A DNA stretch of 64,000 bases from contig CAZJRB010000023.1 of NCBI GenBank assembly GCA_964547995.1, positions 1 to 64,000 of the forward strand, given 5' to 3'. The notes beneath the pieces were generated by a model. That model made no database searches and was not told the origin of the DNA. It saw only the letters and a list, made by a program, of their open reading frames with translations. Position 1 is the stretch's first letter, and each line of letters opens with the position of its first letter. Source of the DNA: CAZJRB01 sp964547995. Lineage in GTDB: Bacteria > Planctomycetota > Planctomycetia > Pirellulales > Thermoguttaceae. The translations under genes and the position numbers were made by a program. Shown in pieces: positions 50,885 to 60,409 of the stretch.

Positions 50885-52818
50885 GAACTTCGACAGAACA
50901 AGGCGGATGGATCGCTGGCGAACTCGTGGCTGAGATTCGCGCGCGACTGGAAGCGGGGAAACGCGTGCGCCGAACGCTGCCGGGAGGAGGCCGCCTTCAC
51001 ATCGACCGACAACTCCCGTTCCTGTGTGTGTATCGTCAACCGTTGCATAACCTTGATGAAGGAACCAATCAACTCATCGAGGGCGAAGCCTCATTTCTGA
51101 TTGCAGCCGCTGGCAAGCGAGCCAATATCAGCTTATCCGGACTTGTCTCGAAGCTCATTGAGGTGATGGCATATCAGTTCGGCGCATTCCTGATCGTGGA
51201 AGTGTGGTCTGCTCCTGACAAGGACGTTGCTGTCGCCGCGGACCAGGATGACATCCAGCCAACGGAACTTCGTCCCGATTTTGTCATTTCAGCCCGCCGC
51301 CCGAATGTACCGCACCGGACGGTTGAATCGCTTCGGAAACATCTGCAACGGATCAGCATTATGCGGCAGGTCGCGTCCGTTCAAGTAGACTTTCGGGCGC
51401 ATGCCTATCCACCGGGACTTTCCTATTTGCTGAAAGCACACCAGAGCCGCCAGTTGCAGTGTGACACGATCGGTATCTGCGTCCGTCCGATCTACCGGGA
51501 CCATGAAAGCGGTGATCTGTTCCCGGCGGTCCTGCACAACTTGAAACGTGGACTGGGACGGGCGCTGAAACAGGCGTTCTTCACGTTTGCCAAGACTCGA
51601 ACGAATACGCAGCCCGAGCATTACTACTCACTCGGTCGCCGGGCGATGGTCAAGGCCGTGTGGGATGTGGATCGTCGGATTTCCGAGATCAGCGACAGCT
51701 TCAACTTCCTCTTACAAGTCACTCCGGTCAATGCCGAAGCTGCATGGCGCGAATTCCGTCGCAGCCGGTTCGAGTCCGTGCCACGTTTTTACTATCGTCC
51801 GTTGGCTGTGGAGCCGGCGGTGCTCAAACGTCGCCTCTTTGGTGTCGCCATTGAGAAGATTGAAGACCCGACGTTGGGCGAACTGTTCCGCCAGCGTCAG
51901 GACGAATTGGATCGTCAGATCACGATGCTCACCGACATTGGCACGCCGCGCTTTCTGCTCGGCAGCAGGCAGGTTTACGGAGGTGTGAGCCGCGAACTGC
52001 TCGCACTGGCTCGGGATTTGCTTGACCGACTTCCGTCCCACAGCCGGGAAGATGCTGTTGGTGGACAGATTTCAGCAAGTGAATTTGCCCGGCACGCTCA
52101 ACAGGAGATCGAATACTACCGCTCGCAGCTTCCGAGCTTCACCGCCACAGTACAAGTTCGTGACGACATGTTTTCCGGCCTCCTTTCTTCCTGTGGCAAT
52201 CTGATCATTGGGCACCGGACGAAAATTCCCGTGCGACGTGTTCAAGCCTTGCTGCAGCATGAGGTCGCAACACATCTGCTGACCTACTATAATGGACTGA
52301 ACGAGCCGTTCCAGCAGTTGCATTCGGGATTCGCCGGTTATGAACCTCTCCAGGAAGGATTGGCCGTTTTGGCGGAGTACCTTGTTGGCGGCCTGAGCAT
52401 TCCCCGTCTGCGAGTCCTCGCAGCCCGTGTGGTCGCCGCGCATTTGCTTGTTGAGGGCGCTAGTTTTGTCGACGCGTTTCGACTGATCGACCGGGATTAT
52501 GAATTCTCGCAGCGCATGGCCTACACCATCGTGATGCGAATCTACCGGGGCGGCGGTCTGACCAAAGACGCCGTTTACTTGCGAGGGCTAGTCGAGATAC
52601 TTGACTATCTCCGAGACGGCGGGGAACTCGATCCGTTGTTTGTCGGAAAAATTGCAGTAAAACACGTCTCGTTGATCAAAGAACTCCGACACCGAAAAGT
52701 GTTACGGCCACCCGCACTGCGCCCGCGGTATCTCGATATGCCGGGAGTCACGGAACGATTGGCGCAGACTCGAAACGGAATCACCGTCTTGAACCTAATC
52801 AAAGGAAAGCCCAAATGA
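50881..52818 (+). CDS. QEGLA-motif zinc metallopeptidase-like protein (DUF1704)
   Basis: A 645-residue cytoplasmic protein of the DUF1704 family, often named 'flavohemoglobin expression-modulating QEGLA motif protein'. It has a zinc motif HEVATH (460-465) and PLQEGLAVLAEY with QEGLA at 491-495, as expected for this zincin-like group. The N-terminal half has no known domain. The GTG start overlaps the preceding stop, and its own stop overlaps the ATP-grasp gene by four bases, so the three genes form a tight operon. Peptidase activity is predicted for the family, not shown. Confidence 0.88.
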   Translation: MRTSTEQGGWIAGELVAEIRARLEAGKRVRRTLPGGGRLHIDRQLPFLCVYRQPLHNLDEGTNQLIEGEASFLIAAAGKRANISLSGLVSKLIEVMAYQFGAFLIVEVWSAPDKDVAVAADQDDIQPTELRPDFVISARRPNVPHRTVESLRKHLQRISIMRQVASVQVDFRAHAYPPGLSYLLKAHQSRQLQCDTIGICVRPIYRDHESGDLFPAVLHNLKRGLGRALKQAFFTFAKTRTNTQPEHYYSLGRRAMVKAVWDVDRRISEISDSFNFLLQVTPVNAEAAWREFRRSRFESVPRFYYRPLAVEPAVLKRRLFGVAIEKIEDPTLGELFRQRQDELDRQITMLTDIGTPRFLLGSRQVYGGVSRELLALARDLLDRLPSHSREDAVGGQISASEFARHAQQEIEYYRSQLPSFTATVQVRDDMFSGLLSSCGNLIIGHRTKIPVRRVQALLQHEVATHLLTYYNGLNEPFQQLHSGFAGYEPLQEGLAVLAEYLVGGLSIPRLRVLAARVVAAHLLVEGASFVDAFRLIDRDYEFSQRMAYTIVMRIYRGGGLTKDAVYLRGLVEILDYLRDGGELDPLFVGKIAVKHVSLIKELRHRKVLRPPALRPRYLDMPGVTERLAQTRNGITVLNLIKGKPK

Positions 52819-53861
52819 GAATCGGTTTTGTCGTAAACGATGTTACCACGGAAGAACCCACCTACACAACCACCCGGCTTGCTATGGCGACAGTCAACCG
52901 AGGTCACGAGGCGTGGCTGATTGGAGTGGGCGACTTGGCCTTCGACCCGGACGACAGCGTGCGTGCCAGGGCCAAAACCGTATCGAAACAGAACTACAAA
53001 TCGCTGAAGACATTCTTGGATGAACTACGGGGCCATAAAGGGCGAAGCGAACGGATTTCCGTTGACGACCTCGACGTGCTGCTGCTTCGCAATGATCCCG
53101 CTGCCGATAAGGGCCGTCGTTCATGGGCGCAAATGGCCGGAATCAACTTCGGTCGCGCAGCCATGCGCCGCGGCGTGATCGTGCTAAACGATCCCGACCG
53201 TTTGGCCCAGGCGATGAATAAGATGTACTTCCAACTCTTTCCCGAAGAAGTCCGCCCAGCAACGCTGATTACCCGTGATCGCAGTGAGATCAAGAACTTC
53301 GCGAAGGAACAGGGCGGCAACATTGTCATCAAGCCGCTCCAAGGGTCGGGTGGACAGGGTGTGTTTCTCGTTCGCGGTGACGACATCAGCAACCTGAATC
53401 AAATGATCGAGGCGGTTAGTCGTGATGGTTACGTTGTCGCTCAAGAGTATCTCGAGGCTGCTGCCGAAGGCGACACCCGGCTCTTCATGATGAATGGGCA
53501 GCCGTTTCGATACAAAAACAAATATGCTGCGTTTCGACGACTGCGTTCGGGGGACGACATGCGCAGTAACATCCATGCGGGCGGAGAAAAGGCAAAGGCA
53601 GTCATTGACGACGTTGCTCTAAATATTGCCGAAATCGTCCGGCCCAAACTGGTTGAAGACGGCATGTTTCTCGTTGGACTTGACATCGTGGGCAGCAAAT
53701 TGATGGAGATAAACGTCTTCAGTCCCGGTGGTCTGGGAAGTGCCAGACAGTTTGAAGGCGTCAACTTTGCACACGCCGTTGTTGAAGCACTGGAACGCAA
53801 GGTGCAATACATGGGCTTTTATCGACGTAATTTTAACAATATCGACATGGCGACACTGTGA
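52815..53861 (+). CDS. GshB-like ATP-grasp ligase
   Basis: A 348-residue ATP-grasp protein very similar in layout to prokaryotic glutathione synthetase GshB. Its N terminus IGFVVNDVTTEEPTYTTTRL, LNDPDRLAQAMNKMYFQLFP, IVIKPLQGSGGQGVFLVRGD (Gly-rich ATP loop), YLEAAAEGDTRLFMMNGQPF, RSNIHAGGEKAKAV and FLVGLDIVGSKLMEINVFSP match successive GshB motifs, including the metal-binding E and N residues. Such enzymes join an amino acid to a carboxylate using ATP. No gamma-glutamylcysteine ligase gene is present, so a product other than glutathione is possible. It is the last gene of the coupled operon. Confidence 0.88.
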   Translation: MRIGFVVNDVTTEEPTYTTTRLAMATVNRGHEAWLIGVGDLAFDPDDSVRARAKTVSKQNYKSLKTFLDELRGHKGRSERISVDDLDVLLLRNDPAADKGRRSWAQMAGINFGRAAMRRGVIVLNDPDRLAQAMNKMYFQLFPEEVRPATLITRDRSEIKNFAKEQGGNIVIKPLQGSGGQGVFLVRGDDISNLNQMIEAVSRDGYVVAQEYLEAAAEGDTRLFMMNGQPFRYKNKYAAFRRLRSGDDMRSNIHAGGEKAKAVIDDVALNIAEIVRPKLVEDGMFLVGLDIVGSKLMEINVFSPGGLGSARQFEGVNFAHAVVEALERKVQYMGFYRRNFNNIDMATL

Positions 53862-53906
53862 CAGGCGGCGACACGGACACGCATCCCGGCAACATGAGCC
53901 AAAGGC

Positions 53907-55322
53907 TCAATCCTTCTTCAGCAGCCGCGGCTCGGGCTTGTCGACCCAGCCGGCGGGCCGCTGCCCCTTGCCTGCCCGATTCACGTCGCCGAGGTCCTCG
54001 CGGGCCTTCTCGGCCAGGGCCAACAGACGCTTGACCACCTCCGGGTGCTGGTCCTTCACGTCGTTGTCCTCGTGGATGTCGGTCGAGAGGTCGAACAGCT
54101 TCATAGGCGTTTTGCCTTCGGGCTTGCCCCAGTTGCGTTTCTTCGATTCCATCTCGACGAACAATTTCCACTTGCCCGAGCGGACCGCTTGGAGCTGGTC
54201 CATCTGGTAGTAGTAAAAGGCCTCGTGGGGCGACTTGGCCCCCGGCTTGCCACTCAGCAGCGGCCAGATGTCCTTGCCGTCGATAATGCGGTCGTCGGGC
54301 ACCTTGGCCCCGGCGAGCTTCGCAAAGGTGGGCAACAGATCGAGCGTCGCGGTCACCTCCGAACACGTCGTCCCCGCCGGAATCTTGCCGGGCCATCGCA
54401 CGACACACGGCTCGCGCATGCCGCCCTCGTCGGTGCGGCCCTTGCGCCCCCGGAGCGGGACGTTGCTCGGCTCGCGAGGCGAACCGTTGTCCGAGGTGAA
54501 CAGCACGAGCGTCCGGTCGTCGATACCCAGGTCCTTGAGCGTCTTGAGAATCTCGCCGGTCGACCAGTCGATCTCTTCGGTCGCGTCGCCGTAAGGGCCG
54601 TTCTTGGACTTGCCCTTGAAGGCCTTGCCGGGGTGCAGCGGCCCGTGGATCATCGTGTGCGGCAGGTAGATGAAAAACGGCTTGTCCTTATTGGCCTTGA
54701 TGAATTTGATGGCCTCATCCGTGTAGCGCTCGGTGATCGTGTCCTGCTTGACGGGCGCTTCAAACGCCGTCTCGTTGCGGACCAGCGGCAGCGGAATCTG
54801 CTTGCGGTTCATGTCGTTGCTGTACGGGATGCCGTAGTAGTAGTCGAACCCCTGGCTGGTCGGCAGGAATTTCGGGTGGTCGCCCAGGTGCCACTTGCCG
54901 ATGCAGGCCGTCGCGTAGCCGACCGGCTTGAGCACTTCGGCGATCGTAATCTCCTCGGGATTCAACCCCTTGCGGGCAGCCGGGAACAGCACGCAGAGAT
55001 TCTTCTCATCGACGTGCATGTTCACGCGCCGCGGGTAGCAGCCGGTCATCAGACTGGACCGCGAAGGCGTGCAGACCGAGCAGGTCGAATAGAAATCGGT
55101 AAGCCGCACGCCCTCTTCCGCCATCTTGTCCAGGTTCGGCGTCTTGTGCAGCTTCGAGCCGAAGCAGCCGATGTCGCTGTAGCCCATGTCGTCGACAAAG
55201 ATGACGATGAAGTTCGGCTTGGGTCCGTCGGCCGCAGCATCGGCGGCGCCGGCCGCCATCCCGCAGGACCATGCAAGTAAAGCAAATCCAAAGATCAAGA
55301 CAATTCGAGCGTGGTTGTTCAT
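53907..55322 (-). CDS. sulfatase (formylglycine-dependent)
   Basis: A 471-residue secreted sulfatase. A signal peptide (MNNHARIVLIFGFALLAWSC, AAGAADA) leads to NFIVIFVDDMGYSDIGCFGS with the metal-binding DD, then the CTPSR signature with modifiable Cys at 84 in VCTPSRSSLMTG. Other family motifs are YATACIGKWHLGDH and LVLFTSDNGSP. The gene ends in a Lys-rich tail. A Shine-Dalgarno GGAGG five bases upstream supports ATG at 55322; an in-frame ATG 12 bases further upstream overlaps that site. It heads the minus-strand polysaccharide-related block. Confidence 0.95.
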   Translation of the reverse strand: MNNHARIVLIFGFALLAWSCGMAAGAADAAADGPKPNFIVIFVDDMGYSDIGCFGSKLHKTPNLDKMAEEGVRLTDFYSTCSVCTPSRSSLMTGCYPRRVNMHVDEKNLCVLFPAARKGLNPEEITIAEVLKPVGYATACIGKWHLGDHPKFLPTSQGFDYYYGIPYSNDMNRKQIPLPLVRNETAFEAPVKQDTITERYTDEAIKFIKANKDKPFFIYLPHTMIHGPLHPGKAFKGKSKNGPYGDATEEIDWSTGEILKTLKDLGIDDRTLVLFTSDNGSPREPSNVPLRGRKGRTDEGGMREPCVVRWPGKIPAGTTCSEVTATLDLLPTFAKLAGAKVPDDRIIDGKDIWPLLSGKPGAKSPHEAFYYYQMDQLQAVRSGKWKLFVEMESKKRNWGKPEGKTPMKLFDLSTDIHEDNDVKDQHPEVVKRLLALAEKAREDLGDVNRAGKGQRPAGWVDKPEPRLLKKD

Positions 55323-55472
55323 AGGAACCTCCAATCAAGGCAATGTACCGCCAGCAGTCATTTATTGAAACCTATTATATCAAATGGGCGAAGGGTGGCC
55401 AGCGGTTGAGCGCCGCGAAGCCCCGGCATGCTACCAACCGAGACACCGCTTCGCTGTGCCCCAGCCACCCGT

Positions 55473-55630
55473 CGATCATGGTAGCAAAAGTGGCAGCGGG
55501 TTGCAAATTGTCTCCCGGCGGGGGATCTCACGCAGAGGCGCAGAGTCCGCAGAGGAAACGCTTTCTCCTATGTCTCTCTGCGAACTCTGCGCCTCTGCGT
55601 GGGTCTTCTTCGCAACGCGATCATGGTAAC
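55473..55630. repeat. inverted pair of CTCTGCGTGAG-type repeats, copy 2
   Basis: The left half (55473-55555) is the reverse complement of 33462-33544 with few changes. A right half (about 55573-55630) is an inverted, diverged copy that again ends in GATCATGGTAACAA. Together they form a palindrome of about 158 bases in the gap before the PQQ gene. Confidence 0.7.
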
Positions 55631-55669
55631 AAATAGCAACACTAACTGCAATAAACTGCGGAAACGCGG

Positions 55670-58600
55670 TCATTGAAAGCAAAGGATCTCGCCGCTTGCC
55701 GTCGAAACGAACAGTCGGCCTCGGGCGGCGGAGAGGCCTTCGAGGACCGTTGGCGCGTCGAGTGTTTTGTTCATCAACACGCGTCCATCGGCCGCCGAGA
55801 CGGCCATCAAGACGCCGCCGCGCTTGCCGTCGTACGCCGCCCAGGGTTCGTCCTTGTCGATCACGTCGGGCGACCCGGCCGCAAAGAGCGTGTCGCCGGC
55901 AAGGACCATCGACGTGATCTTGACCGGAACGCGAAGCGACCACTTCTTGACGTCCTGTGGCTTCTTGGATTTCGCTCTCTTGGCCTTCGGCTTCGCCGCG
56001 GGCTGGTCCTGCTTCCCGGGAGCTTTCGCATCCTTCGGGCCCGTGCAGAAGAGTTCGTAGCCTTTGCCGCCGGGGGTGAAGAACTCGCCGTAACCGCTCA
56101 TCTTCTGCCGGGCGCGAACGGCGTAGACCGTCTTGCCCCGGTAGACGAGGTACTCGGCCACCGGGCGGTCGCCGAGATGCCACCGGACGCGGCTCGACCA
56201 GCCGTCGTCGAGGAACCCGGCCGTCGAGTAAAGCGGCGGGGCGTCGGATTTCTGTTCGCCGCCGAAGAGCTTGCGGCGGCGCATGTAGATTCCGTCGGCC
56301 CGGGCGACCAGCACATCGCTCAACAGCCCGCTGTCGCTCTTCTGGCTGCGGCCGTTGTCGACGTCCATCGTGTGCGACGAGGCGATCCGCTTTTCGGAAA
56401 GGACCCGGCCGGTCTCGGCGTCGAGCGACCAGGCGACGATGCCGCCGTCGAGAAACGACGACCGCCCGGCGGTGCAGTAGACCGCGCCGTCGCGGACGAC
56501 GACGCTGCCGTGGATCGGCCAGGCCGACTCGACGCCGCCGAAGGCCCCGACGAGCCGCGGCTCGGGGGCGCCGCGAAACCGCCAGACCAGTTCGCCGTCG
56601 GACGCCCGAAGACAATAGAGCCAACCGTCCATGCCGCCGAAGTAGAGCCGTCCGGCGGCGAACGTCGGCGGCGTGTCGATTCGGCCGTCGGCCGTAAAGG
56701 TCCAGCGGGGCTTGCCGTCGGCGGCGTTGAGCGCGACGACCTGATGTCGCGACGGGACGGCCGCAAAAACCGTCTCGCCGACGGCAATGCAGCCGGTCGG
56801 CGCCGCGCCGACATCTGCCCGCCACGCCGGTTCCGGTGTTTCGGAGACCGCCGCCGCCGTCGCGCCGGTCCGTTCGCAATCGTGCCGCCACGTGGGCCAG
56901 TCTTCGGAAAGCCGAAAGCCGAAAGCTGAAAGCTGGGGAGGGGTCTTCCCGTACGCAGGGCCTCGTTCCAGTCGAGCAGACTCTTCTTCTGCTTTCTGCT
57001 TTCTGCTCTCTGCTTTGTTCTCCGGCGCGAGTGCCACGAAGCCGTTGAGTTTCGAGGTGATGTAGCAATCGCACGGGTGGGGCGTCGCGTAGACCAGCCC
57101 GTTGCACGGGATCGCGCCGAGCCGGCAGGTGCCGCGGACCCAATGCTGCCGGAGCGTTTCGCCGCCGTCGAACGGGATGAACTCCAGGCCGCGGAAGCTC
57201 GTCATTTTGAACCGCGGGGTCGCCTTGTTGCGGTAGCAGCGGTGGTGGTGGCCGTTGTTGAACGCGCGGAAGTTCGAGATCTTTCGTTTGATTTCGCCGG
57301 TGGCCGGGTCGAGCCCGACGCAAAAGGAATTCGGCGAGCCGACCCAGGCGTTGCCCTTGGCGAGACTGGCGGCCGACCCCGGGCGGCACTCGGACGCCGT
57401 GCGTTTGAAGCTCTTGTAGTCGTCGACCCAGACCAGCCCGTCGATCAGGAAGACGTCGGCCGGATGGCCCCAGCCCCACGACGCGCAGGGTCGGCTCCAG
57501 AGTTCGTCGCCCGTCTTCGCGTCGTAGACATGCAGTTTGCCCCGGATCTCGCGCCAGTCGATGCCGCGGTCGGGGTTGAGCTGGACGAAGAACAACCGCC
57601 CGTCGCCGTAGACCAGCGTACACATGTCGGTGATGCGGATGTCGTACCGCATTTTGTTTTCGGGCACCTCGGGGCGGGCAATCCGCCACAACTCGCGGCC
57701 GTCCTTTAAGCTGAGGCTGACGATCCGGTCGCCGTCGGCGAAGAAAACCTGGCCGTCGCCCGCGCACATCGACAGGTGGCTGATCCGCTCCATCGAGCCG
57801 GTTTTGGATCGCAGCCCGACGTAGTCGCCGGTCTTCCAGAGCATCTCCCCGGTGTCGGCCCGGATGGCGGCGACCCACTTTCGCACGGGCGGGTCGCCCT
57901 CGTCGCCGCGGCGATCCTTCTCCGATTTCCCGGGCCGTTGATCGGCCTGGTTGATCGCCAGGATCAGGAGCCCGTCGTGGTAGAGGATTTCGTCGGTTCG
58001 CTCGGTGCCCTCGTACGTCTTGAGGACTTCGCCGGTCGCGGCGTCCAGTTCGGTCAGCGGGGCGTTGAAGCCGAGGGTGACGTAGACCCGGTCGCCGGCG
58101 GCCACCAGGCGGCGCGGGATGTGCGTCGGGATCGTGAAGCGGCATATCCACGTCGCGCTCCACGACTTCCATCCCCAGTCGGCGATCGGCTTTCGCCAAA
58201 GCGGCAGGCCGTTGAACGCATCGCGGGCGACCAGGGCCCACTTGTCCGGCACGCTGCCGTCCATGGCGGCCGGGGCCTCGTCGACGATCGAAAACAGACG
58301 CCCGCCGGACGAGACGATGCCCGTCACGCTCGGGATCGTGTGGTGGTGCCGCGACCAGAGCGGCCCGGCGATCCACTGCAAACGCCGCGGCGGACCGGCG
58401 ACCGTATCCCGGGCAACGGCATTCGCATCGGCGCCGTGCAGCCAGTGGGTCCACTCGTCGATTTCTTTCGGCCATGGCTTGACCGTCTTATTCCATGCGC
58501 CGCTGCGCAAGCAGTACGCGACTCCGCCGGGCACGAGCACCCGCATCCTCTCGGCCGCGTCCACCCCGCCGGCATCTTCGACCACCAGCAGGTTGACCAT

Positions 58601-58948
58601 ATTCTCGGCGTACGGCAGCCGGTCGGACGTCCACTGTTGCACGGATACGCCGCAGACGCCCCGTGTGCCAATATACTTGCGGGCCTTCTCGACATTTTCC
58701 TTGCTCTTGTCCAGCCCATGCACACAAATGCGATTGTCGGCGCGCAGCGCGGCGGTCAGTCGGCCGTCGCCGCAGCCGAGATGTACGACCAGGCCGCCGC
58801 GGACGCCGGTCGCTTCGAGGATCTTACGGGCCTGCCCGGCCGGACCTTCCGTTTCAGCCGCCGCCAGAGCACCGGCATACACCGATAGACATACGGCAAC
58901 GCCCGTCCGGAGGCGCCAAGCGTTCTTCCGGCATCTACTTCCCGCCAT
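55670..58948 (-). CDS. secreted methyltransferase-like + PQQ-type beta-propeller protein
   Basis: A 1,092-residue secreted protein. The N-terminal signal peptide ends near GALAAAETEG. Residues ~40-160 form a SAM-methyltransferase-like domain: LVVHLGCGDGRLTAALRADN (GxGDG loop), NICVHGLDKSKENVEKARKY-like and VVEDAGGVDAAERMRVLVPG. The remainder is PQQ-like beta-propeller repeats (GDRVYVTLGFNAPLTELDAA, TGEVLKTYEG, FFADGDRIVSLSLKDGREL). Methyltransferase plus PQQ-like fusions occur in planctomycetes, and the role is unknown; whether the N-terminal domain is active in the periplasm is doubtful. A Shine-Dalgarno GAGGA lies eight bases upstream. A heptamer repeat inserts about 36 residues near 56904-57020. 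Confidence 0.82.
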   Translation of the reverse strand: MAGSRCRKNAWRLRTGVAVCLSVYAGALAAAETEGPAGQARKILEATGVRGGLVVHLGCGDGRLTAALRADNRICVHGLDKSKENVEKARKYIGTRGVCGVSVQQWTSDRLPYAENMVNLLVVEDAGGVDAAERMRVLVPGGVAYCLRSGAWNKTVKPWPKEIDEWTHWLHGADANAVARDTVAGPPRRLQWIAGPLWSRHHHTIPSVTGIVSSGGRLFSIVDEAPAAMDGSVPDKWALVARDAFNGLPLWRKPIADWGWKSWSATWICRFTIPTHIPRRLVAAGDRVYVTLGFNAPLTELDAATGEVLKTYEGTERTDEILYHDGLLILAINQADQRPGKSEKDRRGDEGDPPVRKWVAAIRADTGEMLWKTGDYVGLRSKTGSMERISHLSMCAGDGQVFFADGDRIVSLSLKDGRELWRIARPEVPENKMRYDIRITDMCTLVYGDGRLFFVQLNPDRGIDWREIRGKLHVYDAKTGDELWSRPCASWGWGHPADVFLIDGLVWVDDYKSFKRTASECRPGSAASLAKGNAWVGSPNSFCVGLDPATGEIKRKISNFRAFNNGHHHRCYRNKATPRFKMTSFRGLEFIPFDGGETLRQHWVRGTCRLGAIPCNGLVYATPHPCDCYITSKLNGFVALAPENKAESRKQKAEEESARLERGPAYGKTPPQLSAFGFRLSEDWPTWRHDCERTGATAAAVSETPEPAWRADVGAAPTGCIAVGETVFAAVPSRHQVVALNAADGKPRWTFTADGRIDTPPTFAAGRLYFGGMDGWLYCLRASDGELVWRFRGAPEPRLVGAFGGVESAWPIHGSVVVRDGAVYCTAGRSSFLDGGIVAWSLDAETGRVLSEKRIASSHTMDVDNGRSQKSDSGLLSDVLVARADGIYMRRRKLFGGEQKSDAPPLYSTAGFLDDGWSSRVRWHLGDRPVAEYLVYRGKTVYAVRARQKMSGYGEFFTPGGKGYELFCTGPKDAKAPGKQDQPAAKPKAKRAKSKKPQDVKKWSLRVPVKITSMVLAGDTLFAAGSPDVIDKDEPWAAYDGKRGGVLMAVSAADGRVLMNKTLDAPTVLEGLSAARGRLFVSTASGEILCFQ
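56904..57020. repeat. heptamer-type tandem repeat inside the PQQ gene
   Basis: The plus strand shows four GAAAGCY-type units (56907-56934) and, further on, four TTCTGCT-type units (56987-57015). The frame stays open through it on the minus strand and yields a low-complexity peptide (ESRKQKAEEESARLERG and TPPQLSAFGFRLSE). Confidence 0.72.
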
Positions 58949-59002
58949 GATTTGTTCCTCTATTTCTCGTATCTTCTTGTCGACGACCGGCTTGAAGATC
59001 TG

Positions 59003-60370
59003 TCAAGGGTTCCGTTCGGAGGACGGTATGTGGATTACCGTCATTGCACACGTGTTGAAGCGGACCCGCTTGTCGAGATTCTCCTTCTTCGTTCCGCGAT
59101 TTCCATTCCACGTGACGTACAGTTTGTTTCCGTCGGGCGAGACGGCCGAGCCGAAGGTTCCGATCGGGATGTAGCCGTATTTCCCGTAAAGAAGCGGGTG
59201 CAGAAAGGCGATTACCTTGCGGGTGCGCGTCTTCACGTCGTATTGGACGACCGGCGTGCCGTCGCGATAGGCCCGGCCGTGGGCGCCGGGAACGTAGTAT
59301 AGATAACGCCCGGTCGGATCGGCGTCGATTGAGGTCGTGTAAGTTGCGCTGCCGACGGCGGCCGCACCAAGCGGGGTTGCCTTCTCGGTCTTCGTGTCGA
59401 ACTCCCACAGCGCGTCGTGGTCGATCGTGTAGACCCGCCCGTCGGGCGTTTCCATCGTTGCCGAGCGGAGCCCGCAGCGGGCCGCGATCGGGACCGGCCG
59501 ACCGGGCTTCTCGGGGTCGAATCGGACCAACGCGGCCGGGCCCTCCGTTTTGCTGGGGCTGCTGGTGCCGCCGTGAAAGTAGACCTTTCCGGTCGAACGG
59601 GCAAAGATCAGGTAACGGGACGGTCCGTGGGCATCGGTGTAGAGAATCTTGCGGCCCGCAATGTCGTAAGCGAGAAACTGCGGCTTCTTCTCGTTGAGTC
59701 CGTCGGCCGTCCCGGCGTAGAAGATCAGACGATCGGGGTCGAGCATGCCGCACGGCATGCACTGCATCGGCAGCGGGGCGGCGGCAACAATTTCGGTTTT
59801 CTTCTTCTCCGGATGGTAGCGAAGAATCCAGTCACCCTTGAAATGGGCGCCCGGATCGAAGGCCACACGGGTGGAGCCGCGATGGGTGGAGAAATAGAGC
59901 CAACCGTCGCGGCCCCGGTCGAGCCGGCTGTGGATCTTGCCGGGCGTGTAGTGGCCCTTCGGCCGGCGGAGTGTCTTGCGGAGATCAACCACTAGGGTCA
60001 ATTTCTTCGTGTCGGCGTCGTACTCGTAGACAAACGCGTTGCCTTCGGGGCTTTTGTGGTCGCCGATAGCCGAGTAGTACTTGTTACCCACCGCCAGCCC
60101 GTCGCCCCAGACCGACCACGGATTGCCGGGGTAATCCTGGCCGGGATAGTACATGAAGTTGACAGTCGGCGGCGTCTTCGCGATTTTCACACCGGGTTTC
60201 ACTTCCGCCGTCGGCTTCAAAAGAGCCGGCGAGGTGATCGTGACAACCTTCTTGCCCCCGGCAAGCTTCGGCGGCCACGTCAAGGCTTCGTCAGAAGCGG
60301 CGCAGACCACGGCCGGCGACAAAAGGAGAAAAACAGAAGCATACGCCAGAGAGTGTATTGTTTTGCACAT
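59003..60370 (-). CDS. secreted beta-propeller protein of unknown function
   Basis: A 455-residue secreted protein. The signal peptide MCKTIHSLAYASVFLLLSPA ends near VVCA. The rest consists of six- or seven-blade propeller-like beta repeats (GLAVGNKYYSAIGDHKSPEG, FVYEYDADTKKLTLVVDLRK, WLYFSTHRGSTRVAFDPGAH, IDADPTGRYLYYVPGAHGRA). It resembles SMP-30 or lactonase-like propellers in general outline, without conserved catalytic residues I can place. It is on the same strand as the PQQ protein and the CRTAC1 protein, in a putative extracellular-processing block. Confidence 0.7.
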   Translation of the reverse strand: MCKTIHSLAYASVFLLLSPAVVCAASDEALTWPPKLAGGKKVVTITSPALLKPTAEVKPGVKIAKTPPTVNFMYYPGQDYPGNPWSVWGDGLAVGNKYYSAIGDHKSPEGNAFVYEYDADTKKLTLVVDLRKTLRRPKGHYTPGKIHSRLDRGRDGWLYFSTHRGSTRVAFDPGAHFKGDWILRYHPEKKKTEIVAAAPLPMQCMPCGMLDPDRLIFYAGTADGLNEKKPQFLAYDIAGRKILYTDAHGPSRYLIFARSTGKVYFHGGTSSPSKTEGPAALVRFDPEKPGRPVPIAARCGLRSATMETPDGRVYTIDHDALWEFDTKTEKATPLGAAAVGSATYTTSIDADPTGRYLYYVPGAHGRAYRDGTPVVQYDVKTRTRKVIAFLHPLLYGKYGYIPIGTFGSAVSPDGNKLYVTWNGNRGTKKENLDKRVRFNTCAMTVIHIPSSERNP

Positions 60371-60409
60371 CGTCCTACCCTTGTATCAGCGTCAATCAAC
60401 GGTCGTCAA

